64,000 bases of DNA from contig JAIQGI010000003.1 in the NCBI GenBank assembly GCA_020072565.1, positions 1 to 64,000 on the forward strand, read 5' to 3'. This stretch comes from Terriglobia bacterium. Its GTDB lineage: Bacteria; Acidobacteriota; UBA6911. Below the pieces are notes generated by a model. It was not told the DNA's origin, made no database searches, and saw nothing but the letters and a program-made list of their open reading frames with translations. The translations under genes were made by a program, and so were the position numbers. Position 1 is the stretch's first letter. Every line of letters begins with the position of its first letter. Positions 52,424 to 61,790 of this stretch are shown in pieces.

Positions 52424-53551
52424 ATGCCCGACCCACAGAATAAAATTCCCGCCGCCAGAATCCAGTTTATGCCCGAAGATCGAGCCTGGATCGCGGAGCG
52501 GATTCAGGAAGTGCTCGCCAGCGGGCAGCTCACGCTCGGCCGGTACGGGACCGAGTTCGAGCAGATGTTTGCCGCCTTCTGCGGCGTGCAATACGGCGTG
52601 GCCGTCAACAGCGGTACCAGCTCACTTGAGATCATTCTCAGATCTCTCGGTGTCGAGGGAAAGGATGTTCTGGTGCCCACCAACACGTTCTTCGCAACGG
52701 CAGCGGCGGTAGTGCACGCCGGCGCCAACCCTGTCCTGGTGGACATGGATCCCGAATCGTTCGCCGTGCGCCCCGAGGATGTGGAGAGGAAGCTGACCCC
52801 CAAGACCGCCGCCGTAATCGTGGTGCATATCGGCGGCCTGGTGTCCCGGCGCATGCCGGAATTGGTCGACCTCGCCTCCCGGAAGGGAATTTGGCTCGTT
52901 GAGGACGCCGCTCACGCGCACGGGTCATCCCTCTCCGGTACGAGTGCGGGAGCGTTCAGCATCGCCGGTTCATTCAGCTTCTACCCGACCAAAGTAATGA
53001 CCTGTGCCGAAGGAGGCATGATAGTAACCAATCACCACAAGATCGCCGAGGAAGCCCGTATCTATCGTGACCAGGGAAAGGCCAGTTTTGCCCAGAACGC
53101 CCATGTGCGCATGGGTTACAACTGGCGCATGTCGGAGCCTCACGCCATCATCGGGCTCAGGCATCTGGAACGCCTCCCCGCCATGATCGCCGACCGGCAG
53201 AAGATTGCCGGCGTCTACGATCAGGCGCTGGCTCGCATGCGCAACCTGAGCACGCCGGTTGTGCCAGCAAAAGGCGTCTGCAACTACTACAAATATATCG
53301 CGGTGCTTCGGCACCCATGCGATCGCAAGGAACTGAAAGCTCACCTGCGCGAGCGCTTCGGCGTTTCGCTGGCGGGGGAAGTTTACGAGGTTCCCCTGCA
53401 CAAGCAGCCTGTGTTTGAAAAATATGCCTCCGGCACATTGCCGGTTGCAGAGGACCTGTGCGCAAGGCACATCTGCCTGCCGATCTTCTCCGGCATGACG
53501 GAAGAAGACGCGCGACAGGTAATTCACGCGATCACGGAGGCCATCGGCTGA
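52424..53551 (+). CDS. DegT/DnrJ/EryC1/StrS-family sugar aminotransferase
   Basis: PLP-dependent aminotransferase placing an amino group on a keto-sugar nucleotide. 375 residues: NSGTSSLEIILRSLG, VPTNTFFATAAAV, VEDAAHAHG (D161 contacts the PLP ring), FYPTKVMTCAEGG with the Schiff-base lysine K190, and RMGYNWRMSEPHAIIGLRHL. This is a full-length sugar aminotransferase similar to ArnB or PseC types; the position aminated cannot be told. An AAAGGA sits upstream of the ATG. It is followed after about 180 bases by two SDR epimerase genes. Confidence 0.92.
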   Translation: MPDPQNKIPAARIQFMPEDRAWIAERIQEVLASGQLTLGRYGTEFEQMFAAFCGVQYGVAVNSGTSSLEIILRSLGVEGKDVLVPTNTFFATAAAVVHAGANPVLVDMDPESFAVRPEDVERKLTPKTAAVIVVHIGGLVSRRMPELVDLASRKGIWLVEDAAHAHGSSLSGTSAGAFSIAGSFSFYPTKVMTCAEGGMIVTNHHKIAEEARIYRDQGKASFAQNAHVRMGYNWRMSEPHAIIGLRHLERLPAMIADRQKIAGVYDQALARMRNLSTPVVPAKGVCNYYKYIAVLRHPCDRKELKAHLRERFGVSLAGEVYEVPLHKQPVFEKYASGTLPVAEDLCARHICLPIFSGMTEEDARQVIHAITEAIG

Positions 53552-53732
53552 TTCCGATTTTCCCTTGTTCCTTCGGGCATGTTGAGATAAAAACACAGGT
53601 CGCCTGCCGGCGGCCCGTGCAAGGGAGATAAAACCGCACTGCAATCTGCTGAGCCGTTGGGATGCAGGGGGGCTTCCAGCACGGTTGCCGGGGCGTCTTG
53701 CGGTCCAAGCGCATTGACGAGCGAGGATTTGC

Positions 53733-54656
53733 ATGAGAATCATAGTTACGGGAGGATCGGGTTTCATTGGTTCCCATGTGGTAGATGTCTTGGCAGCGCA
53801 GGGCCATGAGGTCTGCATCTATGATTTGGACACACCGCAGCATGGCGCAGCCTGCGAATACGTGCGCGGCGACACAAGGGATTTGGACCGGTTGGTCAAG
53901 ACCGCTCGGTCCGGTGATATCATTTATCACCTGGCTGCCGAGGCAAATGTGAATCGATTTTTCGAAAGCCCGCTGTTTTCTAATGAAAACACCTCTCATT
54001 CGGCCCTGTGTGTACTGGAAGCGGCACGACGCGTCGGGGCCGCCCGGGTACTGCTGGCGTCTACGGAATGGGTTTACGGATCGGCGAGTGCTGAAGGCAA
54101 CAGTGTGATCACTGAAGATTGCTCGTATGCGCGGGCACCGGATCACCTGTACACCTGCTCCAAAATAGCGGCCGAACTGTTTTGTGTTGGCTACCGGAAT
54201 CTTTATGGCGTCGACTACACCATCATGAGATACGGAATACCCTTTGGGGAGCGCGCCCGACCTGAAACGGTCACGCCGACGTTCATTCGAAGAATCCTCC
54301 GGGACGAAACCATACGTATCCATGGTGACGGCAGCCAGTACCGCCAGTTTATCTATGTCAGGGATCTCGCAGAAGGGAATGCCGCTTGCCTGAGGGAGAG
54401 CGCGAGAAACGAGATCTTTAACTTGAACGGGCAAGAGAAGGTGACGGTGCTTCAGGTCGTCAATGCTCTGGAAAGGATCCTGGGCAAAAAAGCGAGCGTG
54501 GAGTTCGTGGAGGATCGGAAAGGAAATTTTAAGGGTCGGTTCATTTCATCGGAAAAGGCAAAGCGCATGTTGGCATGGACACCCCGGCACGGATATGAGG
54601 AAGCGCTGGCCCGATACGTCGAGCAATATTTGACTGCGGTGAGGCCGCCGTCATGA
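53733..54656 (+). CDS. NAD-dependent nucleotide-sugar epimerase/dehydratase (extended SDR)
   Basis: A 307-residue extended SDR. GGSGFIGSHV (7-16) binds NAD, YHLAAEANV is the second family motif, and the catalytic residues are the S110/T111-E region with Y140-x3-K144 (YTCSK). The end matches UDP-sugar epimerases and dehydratases (FIYVRDLAEGN, YEEALARYV). Exact substrate is unknown. GAGG precedes the ATG, and the stop overlaps the next gene's ATG by four bases. Confidence 0.9.
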   Translation: MRIIVTGGSGFIGSHVVDVLAAQGHEVCIYDLDTPQHGAACEYVRGDTRDLDRLVKTARSGDIIYHLAAEANVNRFFESPLFSNENTSHSALCVLEAARRVGAARVLLASTEWVYGSASAEGNSVITEDCSYARAPDHLYTCSKIAAELFCVGYRNLYGVDYTIMRYGIPFGERARPETVTPTFIRRILRDETIRIHGDGSQYRQFIYVRDLAEGNAACLRESARNEIFNLNGQEKVTVLQVVNALERILGKKASVEFVEDRKGNFKGRFISSEKAKRMLAWTPRHGYEEALARYVEQYLTAVRPPS

Positions 54657-56032
54657 AACGCGATGTTGCGATCATAACTGGGGATATGAGCATCAAGGAG
54701 GCAATCCAGTCGATCGAAAAGAGCCGGTTCGATACGGGTTTCGCGCTCGACGGGCGGGGAAGATATCGAGGGACTATTTCTATCGGCGATCTGCGGCGGC
54801 TTCTTATCAGCGGAGTCAATGAGGCTGATGTCATCAACGGTCAGCCGTGCTCGTATAACTATGCCGTGAGGGATACGGATCTCAAGAGCGAGGAGGTGGT
54901 CCGGAACACGCTGTCAGACCTGACTCTCCAGGGTATAGAACACATCCCTGTCCTGGGCGCAGACGAAGAGATCGTCGATGTGCTCTCGCTGGAAGACCTG
55001 CGTCAGGTATCCACCACATCCCAGGTGCCGGGTTCCGCCAATGGCCGGTTGAGGAGAATCCTGATCGTAGGAGGGGCCGGGTATCTTGGCAGCGTGCTTG
55101 CCACAAAGCTTCTGGGACGCGGATACACTGTGAGGATTCTCGACAACTTTTTATACGGCAAGCGGTCGCTCGAGCAGATCCCGCAGTCCGCGGCCCTGGA
55201 GATTATCGAGGGAGACCTCAGGAATATACACACCTGCGTGAGCGCTCTGGACAGAGTCCATGCCGTTGTGTTGCTGGCAGCCATTGTCGGCGATCCCGCA
55301 TCGAAAATACGGCCGAGAGAAACAATCGAAACCAATGTAATTGCGGCCCAGGCGCTGGCGGCAGCCTGCAAGCTACAATGCATTAACCGCTTTCTCTATG
55401 CCTCGACTTGCAGTGTCTATGGGTCGGGTAACAGCCTTCTCGACGAGAACGCCGAACTGCGGCCGGTGTCCCTCTATGCCCGCACGAAGATTGCTTCCGA
55501 ACAGACGATACTCTCCATGGGGGATGGGTACTTCGCGCCGACCATCTTGAGGATGGGCACACTGTACGGCTATTCACCGAGAATGCGTTTCGATCTGGTG
55601 GTGAATACCATGACCATGAACGCTTTTTCCGAAGGCAGGATTCGGGTGTTCGGCGGGAAGCAATGGCGACCCCTCCTGAGCGTTCAGGACGCCGCCGAGG
55701 CCTATGTGCATTGTATCGAGGCGGATATTGCGAGTGTGGGAAATCAGGTGTTCAACATCGGCTCTGATGAGCAGAACTATCAGATCGAAAATATCGCCCG
55801 GGTCATCGCCGGAACCCTCGGCACCGTCGACGTTCAGCATGACGACAAGAGCCTGGATGTAAGAGACTACCGTGTAAGTTTCAAGAAGGTGCATGACGTG
55901 CTGGCCTTCCACGCAGCGGACACCGTCGCAGCCGCATCCAGGAAAATTTATTCCAGCCTCGCGAACGGCCTCATTCCGGACCCCTCGCATAGAATCTACT
56001 ACAATCATTTCTTCGATGTGACGGAAGAATGA
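54653..56032 (+). CDS. CBS-pair/NAD-dependent epimerase fusion protein
   Basis: 459 residues in two parts. Residues 1-120 form a CBS (Bateman) pair: MSIKEAIQSIEKSRFDTGFALDGRGR ... ISIGDLRRLL, then TLQGIEHIPVLGADEEIVDVLSLEDLRQV, the usual regulatory module that binds adenine nucleotides. After a short linker, residues 134-459 form an extended SDR: VGGAGYLGSVLATKLL (139-154), LLAAIVGDPASKI, the S251-T ... Y275-x3-K279 catalytic set (SLYARTK), and a C-terminal substrate domain. CBS pairs are usual on sugar nucleotidyltransferases, rarely on SDR epimerases. Starts with ATGA overlap to the preceding SDR, so both are translated together. Probably an allosterically regulated nucleotide-sugar epimerase; unproven. 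Confidence 0.85.
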   Translation: MKRDVAIITGDMSIKEAIQSIEKSRFDTGFALDGRGRYRGTISIGDLRRLLISGVNEADVINGQPCSYNYAVRDTDLKSEEVVRNTLSDLTLQGIEHIPVLGADEEIVDVLSLEDLRQVSTTSQVPGSANGRLRRILIVGGAGYLGSVLATKLLGRGYTVRILDNFLYGKRSLEQIPQSAALEIIEGDLRNIHTCVSALDRVHAVVLLAAIVGDPASKIRPRETIETNVIAAQALAAACKLQCINRFLYASTCSVYGSGNSLLDENAELRPVSLYARTKIASEQTILSMGDGYFAPTILRMGTLYGYSPRMRFDLVVNTMTMNAFSEGRIRVFGGKQWRPLLSVQDAAEAYVHCIEADIASVGNQVFNIGSDEQNYQIENIARVIAGTLGTVDVQHDDKSLDVRDYRVSFKKVHDVLAFHAADTVAAASRKIYSSLANGLIPDPSHRIYYNHFFDVTEE

Positions 56033-56098
56033 GAAAGAACGAATAACGCCGCGAATCTGCCTTGTCGAAGAGAGAGGCGACGGGGTAGTGCGACTGAG

Positions 56099-58903
56099 AT
56101 GAAGCGGCATTCATTCTTGGATTTTGAGACGTGCGGAGCTGCTGCGGTAGAGGCTTTGCGGCACAGCGAAAGACGCTACCGCGGCCTCTTCGAAAATTCC
56201 CCCGTCGCCATCTGGGAGGAGGATTTTTCGGCCGTCAAAATCCACATTGACGCGCTGCGCGCCAAAGGCGTCGGGGATTTTGAATCCTATTTCAAAGAAC
56301 ACCCGGAAGCCGTGAGGGAATGCGCCCGGCTGGTAAAGATCCTCAATGTCAACCTGTCGGCGCTCCGGCTGTTCGAGGCCGGCAGCAAAGAGGAACTCCT
56401 GGGAGGACTGGCGTCCGTGCTTGAGGAGGAGAGCCTCGCCCAGTTCAGAATGCAGTTGATCGCGATCAGCAAGGATGAGCTGCTGCTGGAATCTGAAGTC
56501 ACCAATCGAACGCTTGCGGGCCGCAAGATCCACGCCGCCCTGCACTGGTCTGTCCAACCCGGATCCGAGAAGACATTCTCCAATGTCATTGTATCCTTCC
56601 TGGACATCACGGAGCGCAAGCGGGCCGAGCACGAGCTCAGCCTCCTGGCACACACTCTGCGGAGCATCAGCGAGTGCGTGAGCATCACCGACATGTCCGA
56701 CATCATTTGCTTCGTCAATGAAGCGTTCCTCAAGACTTACGGGTTTGAGGAGCACGAGTTGATGGGAAAGAGCATCACTCTCGTCCGTTCCCCCGGCAAC
56801 CCGCCCGAGCTCACACGAGAAATTCTCCCGGCCACACTCCGCGGAGGCTGGCGCGGCGAGATTTTGAACCGTCGCAAAGACGGGAGCGAGTTCCCCATCT
56901 ATCTCTCCACCTCCATTGTGCGTGATGAGAACCGCAAGCCGATCTATCTTGTGGGCATTGCGCGCGACGTCGCCGAGGACAGGCGCGTGCAGGACGAAAT
57001 CCACCGTTCTCAGCAGATGCTCCGGCTGATCCTCGACAACATACCGCAACGCGTGTTCTGGAAGGACCGGGACTACCGGTATCTTGGATGCAACAAGGCT
57101 TTTGCTTACGACACAGGCCTGTCGCATCCCCGCGAGCTCATCGGCAGAAACGACTTTGATATGTCATGGAGGGAAACCGCCCAGTTGTACCGGGAGGATG
57201 ACAGGCGGGTAATGGAAACAGATACGCCCAAGCTCCGGTTCGAGGAGCCTCAGCACAAGCCCGACGGAACCGTCCTGTGGCTCCGAACCAGCAAGGTCCC
57301 GCTTCACGACCGGGAAGGGAAAGTCATCGGTGTGCTGGGAACCTACGAAGATATTACAGAACAGAAGCAGGCAGAGCAGGCGCTTCGGACATCCGAGGAG
57401 AGATACCGGAAATTTTTTGAAGAGGATCTGAGCGGCGTTTATATATCGAGTCCCGAGGGTAGGCTGCTCGCCTGCAACCCGACTTTTTTGCAGATATTCG
57501 GCTTTGAGTCGCTGGAGCAGGCCATCAGCACGGACATCGCGACTCTCTATCCGAGTCCCGGTGAATGGGAAGCCGTCATCCAACTCCTGCAGGAGCGCAA
57601 AAAGCTCGAGCATCGCGAGTCCGAGTTGCAGCGGAAGGACGGCAAGCCGGTTTATGTGGTAGAAAACATGTTCGGCGTTTTCGACGCTCAGGGAAAGCTT
57701 TTGCAGGTCAAAGGCTACATTTTCGACGACACGAGCCGCAAAAAGCTGGAGGAGGAGTTCCGCCAGTCTCAAAAAATAGAAGCCGTGGGCAGGCTCGCGG
57801 GCGGCATCGCTCATGATTTCAACAATCTGCTCACCTGCATCAACGGCTATACGGAGCTGCTGCTGTATGACCTCAAGGAGCCCGACCCGAAGCGCAAGTC
57901 GGTCGATGAGATCCGATCCGCGGCGCAGAAAGCCACAAAGCTGACCCGGCAACTGCTGGCGTTCAGCCGTCACCAGGTGCTTCAACTGGAGGTTCTCGAC
58001 CTCAACAAGATCGTCCGGGAGATGGAACAGATGTTGCACCGTCTGATAAGGGAGGATATCCATCTCAACATCGTTATGGCCCCTGCGCTCGGGCACGTGA
58101 AGGCGGATCCGGGGCAGATCGAACAGGTCATCATGAATCTGGTGGTGAACGGGCGCGACGCAATGCCGAACGGCGGCAGCCTTTCCATCGAGACGGCGAA
58201 TGTGGACCTGGATGAGGATTTCGTCCTGGAGCATAACGGCGCCAGACCGGGCCGTCACGTCATGCTCGCCGTGAGCGACGACGGGTGCGGGATCAACGCG
58301 GAGGCACGATCCCACATATTCGAACCTTTTTTCACCACGAAGGAGATAGGCAAGGGGACGGGGCTCGGACTCTCCACGGTTTATGGAATCGTGAAACAGA
58401 GCGAGGGTTACATCAGCGTCGAAAGCCAGGTAGGGCGCGGGAGCACCTTTGCCGTCTACCTGCCTCGTGCCGAGGGGGAAGCATGCCACTCGAAGAGAAA
58501 AGCCGCGACTGCGGCCCACCAGCACGGATCTGAGACCATCCTGCTCGTGGAAGACGAAGAATCCGTGCTCGAGCTCACCGGGCGCCTCCTGCGCATGCAC
58601 GGATACTGTGTGCTTTCGGCGAGCGATGGAACTTCAGCGCTGCGGATCTGCAGGGAGCACGGCGCCCCCATTCATCTGCTGATCACCGATGTCGTCATGC
58701 CGGTACTGGGGGGCTTGAAACTCGCCCAGCAGATCGTGGACATGCGTCCCGATATCAAAGTGCTCTTTATGTCCGGCTATTCCGACGAGGCAATTCTTCA
58801 CACGGGTTCTCTGAAACCGCACACCGCGTTCCTGCATAAACCTTTCGCTGCCTCTTCGCTGACCGATAAGGTGCGCGAAGTCCTGAACGCCCCGGCCCCC
58901 TGA
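56099..58903 (+). CDS. PAS-containing hybrid sensor histidine kinase
   Basis: A 934-residue soluble sensor without membrane helices. Four PAS-like domains occupy about 20-560, the first being divergent (RYRGLFENSPVAIWEEDFSAV) and the third with HKPDGTVLWLRTS and a PAC-type RDGSEF/YEDIT end. The dimerisation motif is GGIAHDFNNLLTCING with H572, an HDFNN-class kinase; ATPase boxes NLVVNGRDAMPNGG, DDGCGI and GKGTGLGLSTVYGIV follow; a receiver domain ends the protein, phosphorylated at D864 (LLITDVVMPVLGG). It starts 66 bases after the CBS-epimerase gene with a weak ribosome-binding site, so it may be a separate unit. The signal and downstream partner are unknown. Confidence 0.92.
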   Translation: MKRHSFLDFETCGAAAVEALRHSERRYRGLFENSPVAIWEEDFSAVKIHIDALRAKGVGDFESYFKEHPEAVRECARLVKILNVNLSALRLFEAGSKEELLGGLASVLEEESLAQFRMQLIAISKDELLLESEVTNRTLAGRKIHAALHWSVQPGSEKTFSNVIVSFLDITERKRAEHELSLLAHTLRSISECVSITDMSDIICFVNEAFLKTYGFEEHELMGKSITLVRSPGNPPELTREILPATLRGGWRGEILNRRKDGSEFPIYLSTSIVRDENRKPIYLVGIARDVAEDRRVQDEIHRSQQMLRLILDNIPQRVFWKDRDYRYLGCNKAFAYDTGLSHPRELIGRNDFDMSWRETAQLYREDDRRVMETDTPKLRFEEPQHKPDGTVLWLRTSKVPLHDREGKVIGVLGTYEDITEQKQAEQALRTSEERYRKFFEEDLSGVYISSPEGRLLACNPTFLQIFGFESLEQAISTDIATLYPSPGEWEAVIQLLQERKKLEHRESELQRKDGKPVYVVENMFGVFDAQGKLLQVKGYIFDDTSRKKLEEEFRQSQKIEAVGRLAGGIAHDFNNLLTCINGYTELLLYDLKEPDPKRKSVDEIRSAAQKATKLTRQLLAFSRHQVLQLEVLDLNKIVREMEQMLHRLIREDIHLNIVMAPALGHVKADPGQIEQVIMNLVVNGRDAMPNGGSLSIETANVDLDEDFVLEHNGARPGRHVMLAVSDDGCGINAEARSHIFEPFFTTKEIGKGTGLGLSTVYGIVKQSEGYISVESQVGRGSTFAVYLPRAEGEACHSKRKAATAAHQHGSETILLVEDEESVLELTGRLLRMHGYCVLSASDGTSALRICREHGAPIHLLITDVVMPVLGGLKLAQQIVDMRPDIKVLFMSGYSDEAILHTGSLKPHTAFLHKPFAASSLTDKVREVLNAPAP

Positions 58904-59154
58904 CGCCGGCGGCAAATCCGCCGCAGGAATTTGCAGGAGTTCCGCAGGCAGTCCAGGGACGGCCCGCACCTTTACCCGGTCTCCCCAATAGCGGTGCACG
59001 CTTGCCATGTCCGCGCTTTTCCCGGTATCTTAAACAGGTGAGCGGCGGCTGCAAAATCCTTATATCAAACCCGATCCCCAGCCATTATAATAACAGCACC
59101 TTTTCACGCGTTTTTCGGTCTTAGGCACTGACAGGCGAGCCGGGGGCCTTCGCG
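58904..59154 (+). other. Intergenic region with a perfect -10 box for the kinase gene
   Basis: GGCGG/CCGCC (58908-58912 and 58918-58922) follows the histidine kinase stop as a weak terminator without a T-run. TATAAT at 59086-59091 is a perfect -10 with no clear -35 17 bases upstream (TATCAA); it could drive the Ser/Thr kinase gene 64 bases further on. No gene is seen here. Confidence 0.4.
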
Positions 59155-61767
59155 ATGGCAGGCCAAGCCATTTCTCACTTCCGCATTCTTGAGAAACTGG
59201 GGGCAGGCGGGATGGGTGAAGTCTACCTCGCCGAAGACACGCGCCTTCGCAGGCGGGTGGCACTGAAGCGCATGTCGGAATCATTGACGAAATCTCCTGA
59301 TGCACGCCGGCGCTTCCTGCATGAGGCCCGCGCCGCGGCCCAGCTGAATCATCCCAACATTGCAGCCATCTACGACGTCATCGAGACGGAGGAACAGACA
59401 CACATCGTGATGGAGTATGTCCAGGGCGAAAGTCTCGCTGCCCGCCTGGTGCACGGGCCAGTCCCTGTCGAGGAGGCCGTCAGGATCGGGATTCAGGTTG
59501 CCGATGCCCTGGAGGATGCCCACGCCCACGGAGTGATTCACCGCGACCTGAAACCTGCCAATCTCATCATAACTCCGGAGACCAAGGTCAAGGTGCTCGA
59601 CTTCGGTCTCGCGAAAACAAGCGCATTTACGGAGGAAGGGAAGCCCGCGGGTGAATCGACTGCGGAAACATCGCTGACAGCCCCCGGCATGATCGTGGGC
59701 ACGCCTGCCTACATGTCGCCGGAACAGGTGCTTGGGAAGCAGGCTGACGCCCGCAGCGACATTTACGGCCTGGGTGTGGTTCTCTTCGAACTCCTGGCGG
59801 GAAGGAAACCCTTTCAGGCATCGGGCTCGATGGGCCTGGCCATGGCAATTCTCACCGAACGCGCACCGGCGGTCGCTGGAATCAACCCGAATGTGCCGGC
59901 CAATCTGAGTGCGATCGTCGCGCGCGCTCTGGCGCCGAAGCCCGAGGACCGTTATCAATCGGCCGCTCAACTGCGCGCCGACTTGAGCCGTCTTTTGCCG
60001 TTCGGCACGGAACTCGTAACGGCAGAAGAGGCGCGACCCTCAATCCGTCGATGGGTATTTCGGATACCCGGATGGCGCTGGGGCCTGAGCCTGGCTGTCC
60101 TCGCGGTGATCGTTGTCGCCCTCTTTTACGGGAACCGGCTGCCGTGGGGCCGGAGAGCTCCTGTCCCACCGGGGGGATCGGCTCATCCCATCATAGCAGT
60201 CCTGCCGTTTCTTAACCTGAGCGGCGATCCCGCGGACGAACCCTTGTGCGCGAGCGTTGCCTATGTCTTGAACAGCAATCTGGCGTCTGTGAGCGGTGTG
60301 ACGATGGTGTCGTACGCGAGTGCACTCCCCTATCGCGAGCGCCAACGCGACCTCAAAAAGATCGCCCGTGAACTTGGCGCCACCTTGCTCGTTGACGGGG
60401 GTATGCAGCGCGCCAAAGGTGAAGTCGTCGTGCCGGTCAGCCTGGTGCAGGCCGCTTCCAACACCGTAATCTGGGGCAGGAGTTACAGCGGCACTTCCGA
60501 CGAAATCCTCGCTATGCACCAGAGGCTGGCAGAAGGACTGATCACCGCCCTGCAGCTGAAACCCACGGCGGCGGAACGGGACCGGGTTCTCAGCTTGCCA
60601 ACCACAAATCGTGACGCCTTCGCAGACTACTCGCAGGCAAGAAATTATCTGGAACGTATGGACGTCTCGGGCAACCTCGATCGTGCCGTCCAATTGTTCA
60701 AGAGCGCCGTCGCCAAGGATCCCAGATTTGCCCTGGCCCATGCCGGTCTGGGAGAGGCTTACCTGGCGAAGTACGATTCAACCCACGATGCGGCCTTTAC
60801 AGCTTGGGCGCAAGAATCCTCAAACGAGGCGCTGCGTCTCGATCCGGACCGGGCGGAAATACGGTGCACGCTCGCTCATATCCTCCAGCAGACCGGGCGC
60901 ACGGCTGAAGCCGTTGATGAGTTGAACAAGGCCATAGCGTCTCAACCCGATAGCGATGAAGCGCACAGCCTGCTGGGAAAGGTTTTCCTCAGCCAAGGGA
61001 AGGGAAACCAAGCCATTCGGGAGTATCAGATGGCCATCGACATCAGGCCTGAATACTGGAGCAACCACGCCAACCTGGGTTTGGCCTACTATGATCTTGG
61101 ACGCCTCGAGGAGGCGATTGCGTCGTTTCGGCGGGTCACGGAGCTTCAGCCCGACAATGCGTGGGGATTTCAAATGCTGGGCACGGCATACCACAGATCG
61201 GGTGACACGCAGCGCGCCCTCATCAATTATCGGCAGGCAATCCGTCTCGGTCCCAGCGCCAGGGCCTATTCCAACATCGGCATGATCTACTACGATCAGA
61301 AAAACTACACCGAAGCCGCCCGCGCTTACGAGCAGGCGGTTCAGATCAGTCCCGCCAATCCGGTTAGCCGGCGCAATCTGGCAGACGTTTATCAGAAGAT
61401 GGGTGCGACGGATAAGGCGCGCGACTCCTACTCGAAGGCGGTCTCGATTGCCCAAGGAATGCTCAAAGTTAATCCGAAGGACTCTCGCACTCTCGCGCTG
61501 CTCGCCCTTTGTGAAGCCAAGCTCGGTTTGCGAGAGCAATCAGGGCGCCATGCGCGCGAGGCCGTCGCTCTGAGCCCCACCGACAGCGAGGTGCTCTACA
61601 AAGAGGCGGTGGTACACTCGCTGGCCGGGCAGGAGAGCGAGGCACTGGCCGCGCTCAGGCTGGCATTGGATCACGGATACAGTGCCAGGCTCGCACGAGC
61701 GGATGACGACCTGGCGGCGATAAAGAGTTCACCCCGATTTCAGCAGCTTGTATCCAAGAAGAACTAG
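59155..61767 (+). CDS. Serine/threonine protein kinase with TolB-like and TPR domains
   Basis: An 870-residue membrane kinase of the Hanks (PknB-like) type. The kinase domain (about 8-270) has GAGGMGEVYLAED, the VALKR lysine, HRDLKPANL with catalytic D131, DFGLAK and the APE-like SPEQVLG loop. One membrane helix (about 300-322, LSLAVLAVIVVALFYGN) follows. The outside part carries a TolB/FlgO-like domain (IAVLPFLNLSGDPADEPLC to VWGRSYSG), then about nine TPR units (NYLERMDVSGNLDRAVQLF through to the C-terminus). Common in Acidobacteria. It is followed at 24 bases by a small cupredoxin-like gene in the same direction. Confidence 0.93.
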   Translation: MAGQAISHFRILEKLGAGGMGEVYLAEDTRLRRRVALKRMSESLTKSPDARRRFLHEARAAAQLNHPNIAAIYDVIETEEQTHIVMEYVQGESLAARLVHGPVPVEEAVRIGIQVADALEDAHAHGVIHRDLKPANLIITPETKVKVLDFGLAKTSAFTEEGKPAGESTAETSLTAPGMIVGTPAYMSPEQVLGKQADARSDIYGLGVVLFELLAGRKPFQASGSMGLAMAILTERAPAVAGINPNVPANLSAIVARALAPKPEDRYQSAAQLRADLSRLLPFGTELVTAEEARPSIRRWVFRIPGWRWGLSLAVLAVIVVALFYGNRLPWGRRAPVPPGGSAHPIIAVLPFLNLSGDPADEPLCASVAYVLNSNLASVSGVTMVSYASALPYRERQRDLKKIARELGATLLVDGGMQRAKGEVVVPVSLVQAASNTVIWGRSYSGTSDEILAMHQRLAEGLITALQLKPTAAERDRVLSLPTTNRDAFADYSQARNYLERMDVSGNLDRAVQLFKSAVAKDPRFALAHAGLGEAYLAKYDSTHDAAFTAWAQESSNEALRLDPDRAEIRCTLAHILQQTGRTAEAVDELNKAIASQPDSDEAHSLLGKVFLSQGKGNQAIREYQMAIDIRPEYWSNHANLGLAYYDLGRLEEAIASFRRVTELQPDNAWGFQMLGTAYHRSGDTQRALINYRQAIRLGPSARAYSNIGMIYYDQKNYTEAARAYEQAVQISPANPVSRRNLADVYQKMGATDKARDSYSKAVSIAQGMLKVNPKDSRTLALLALCEAKLGLREQSGRHAREAVALSPTDSEVLYKEAVVHSLAGQESEALAALRLALDHGYSARLARADDDLAAIKSSPRFQQLVSKKN

Positions 61768-61790
61768 CCCGCCTCACAAAAGGAGAACTT

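Noticed and set aside
57164-58600. 478-codon minus-strand open frame
   Set aside because: Antisense to the histidine kinase; no start signal and no motif.
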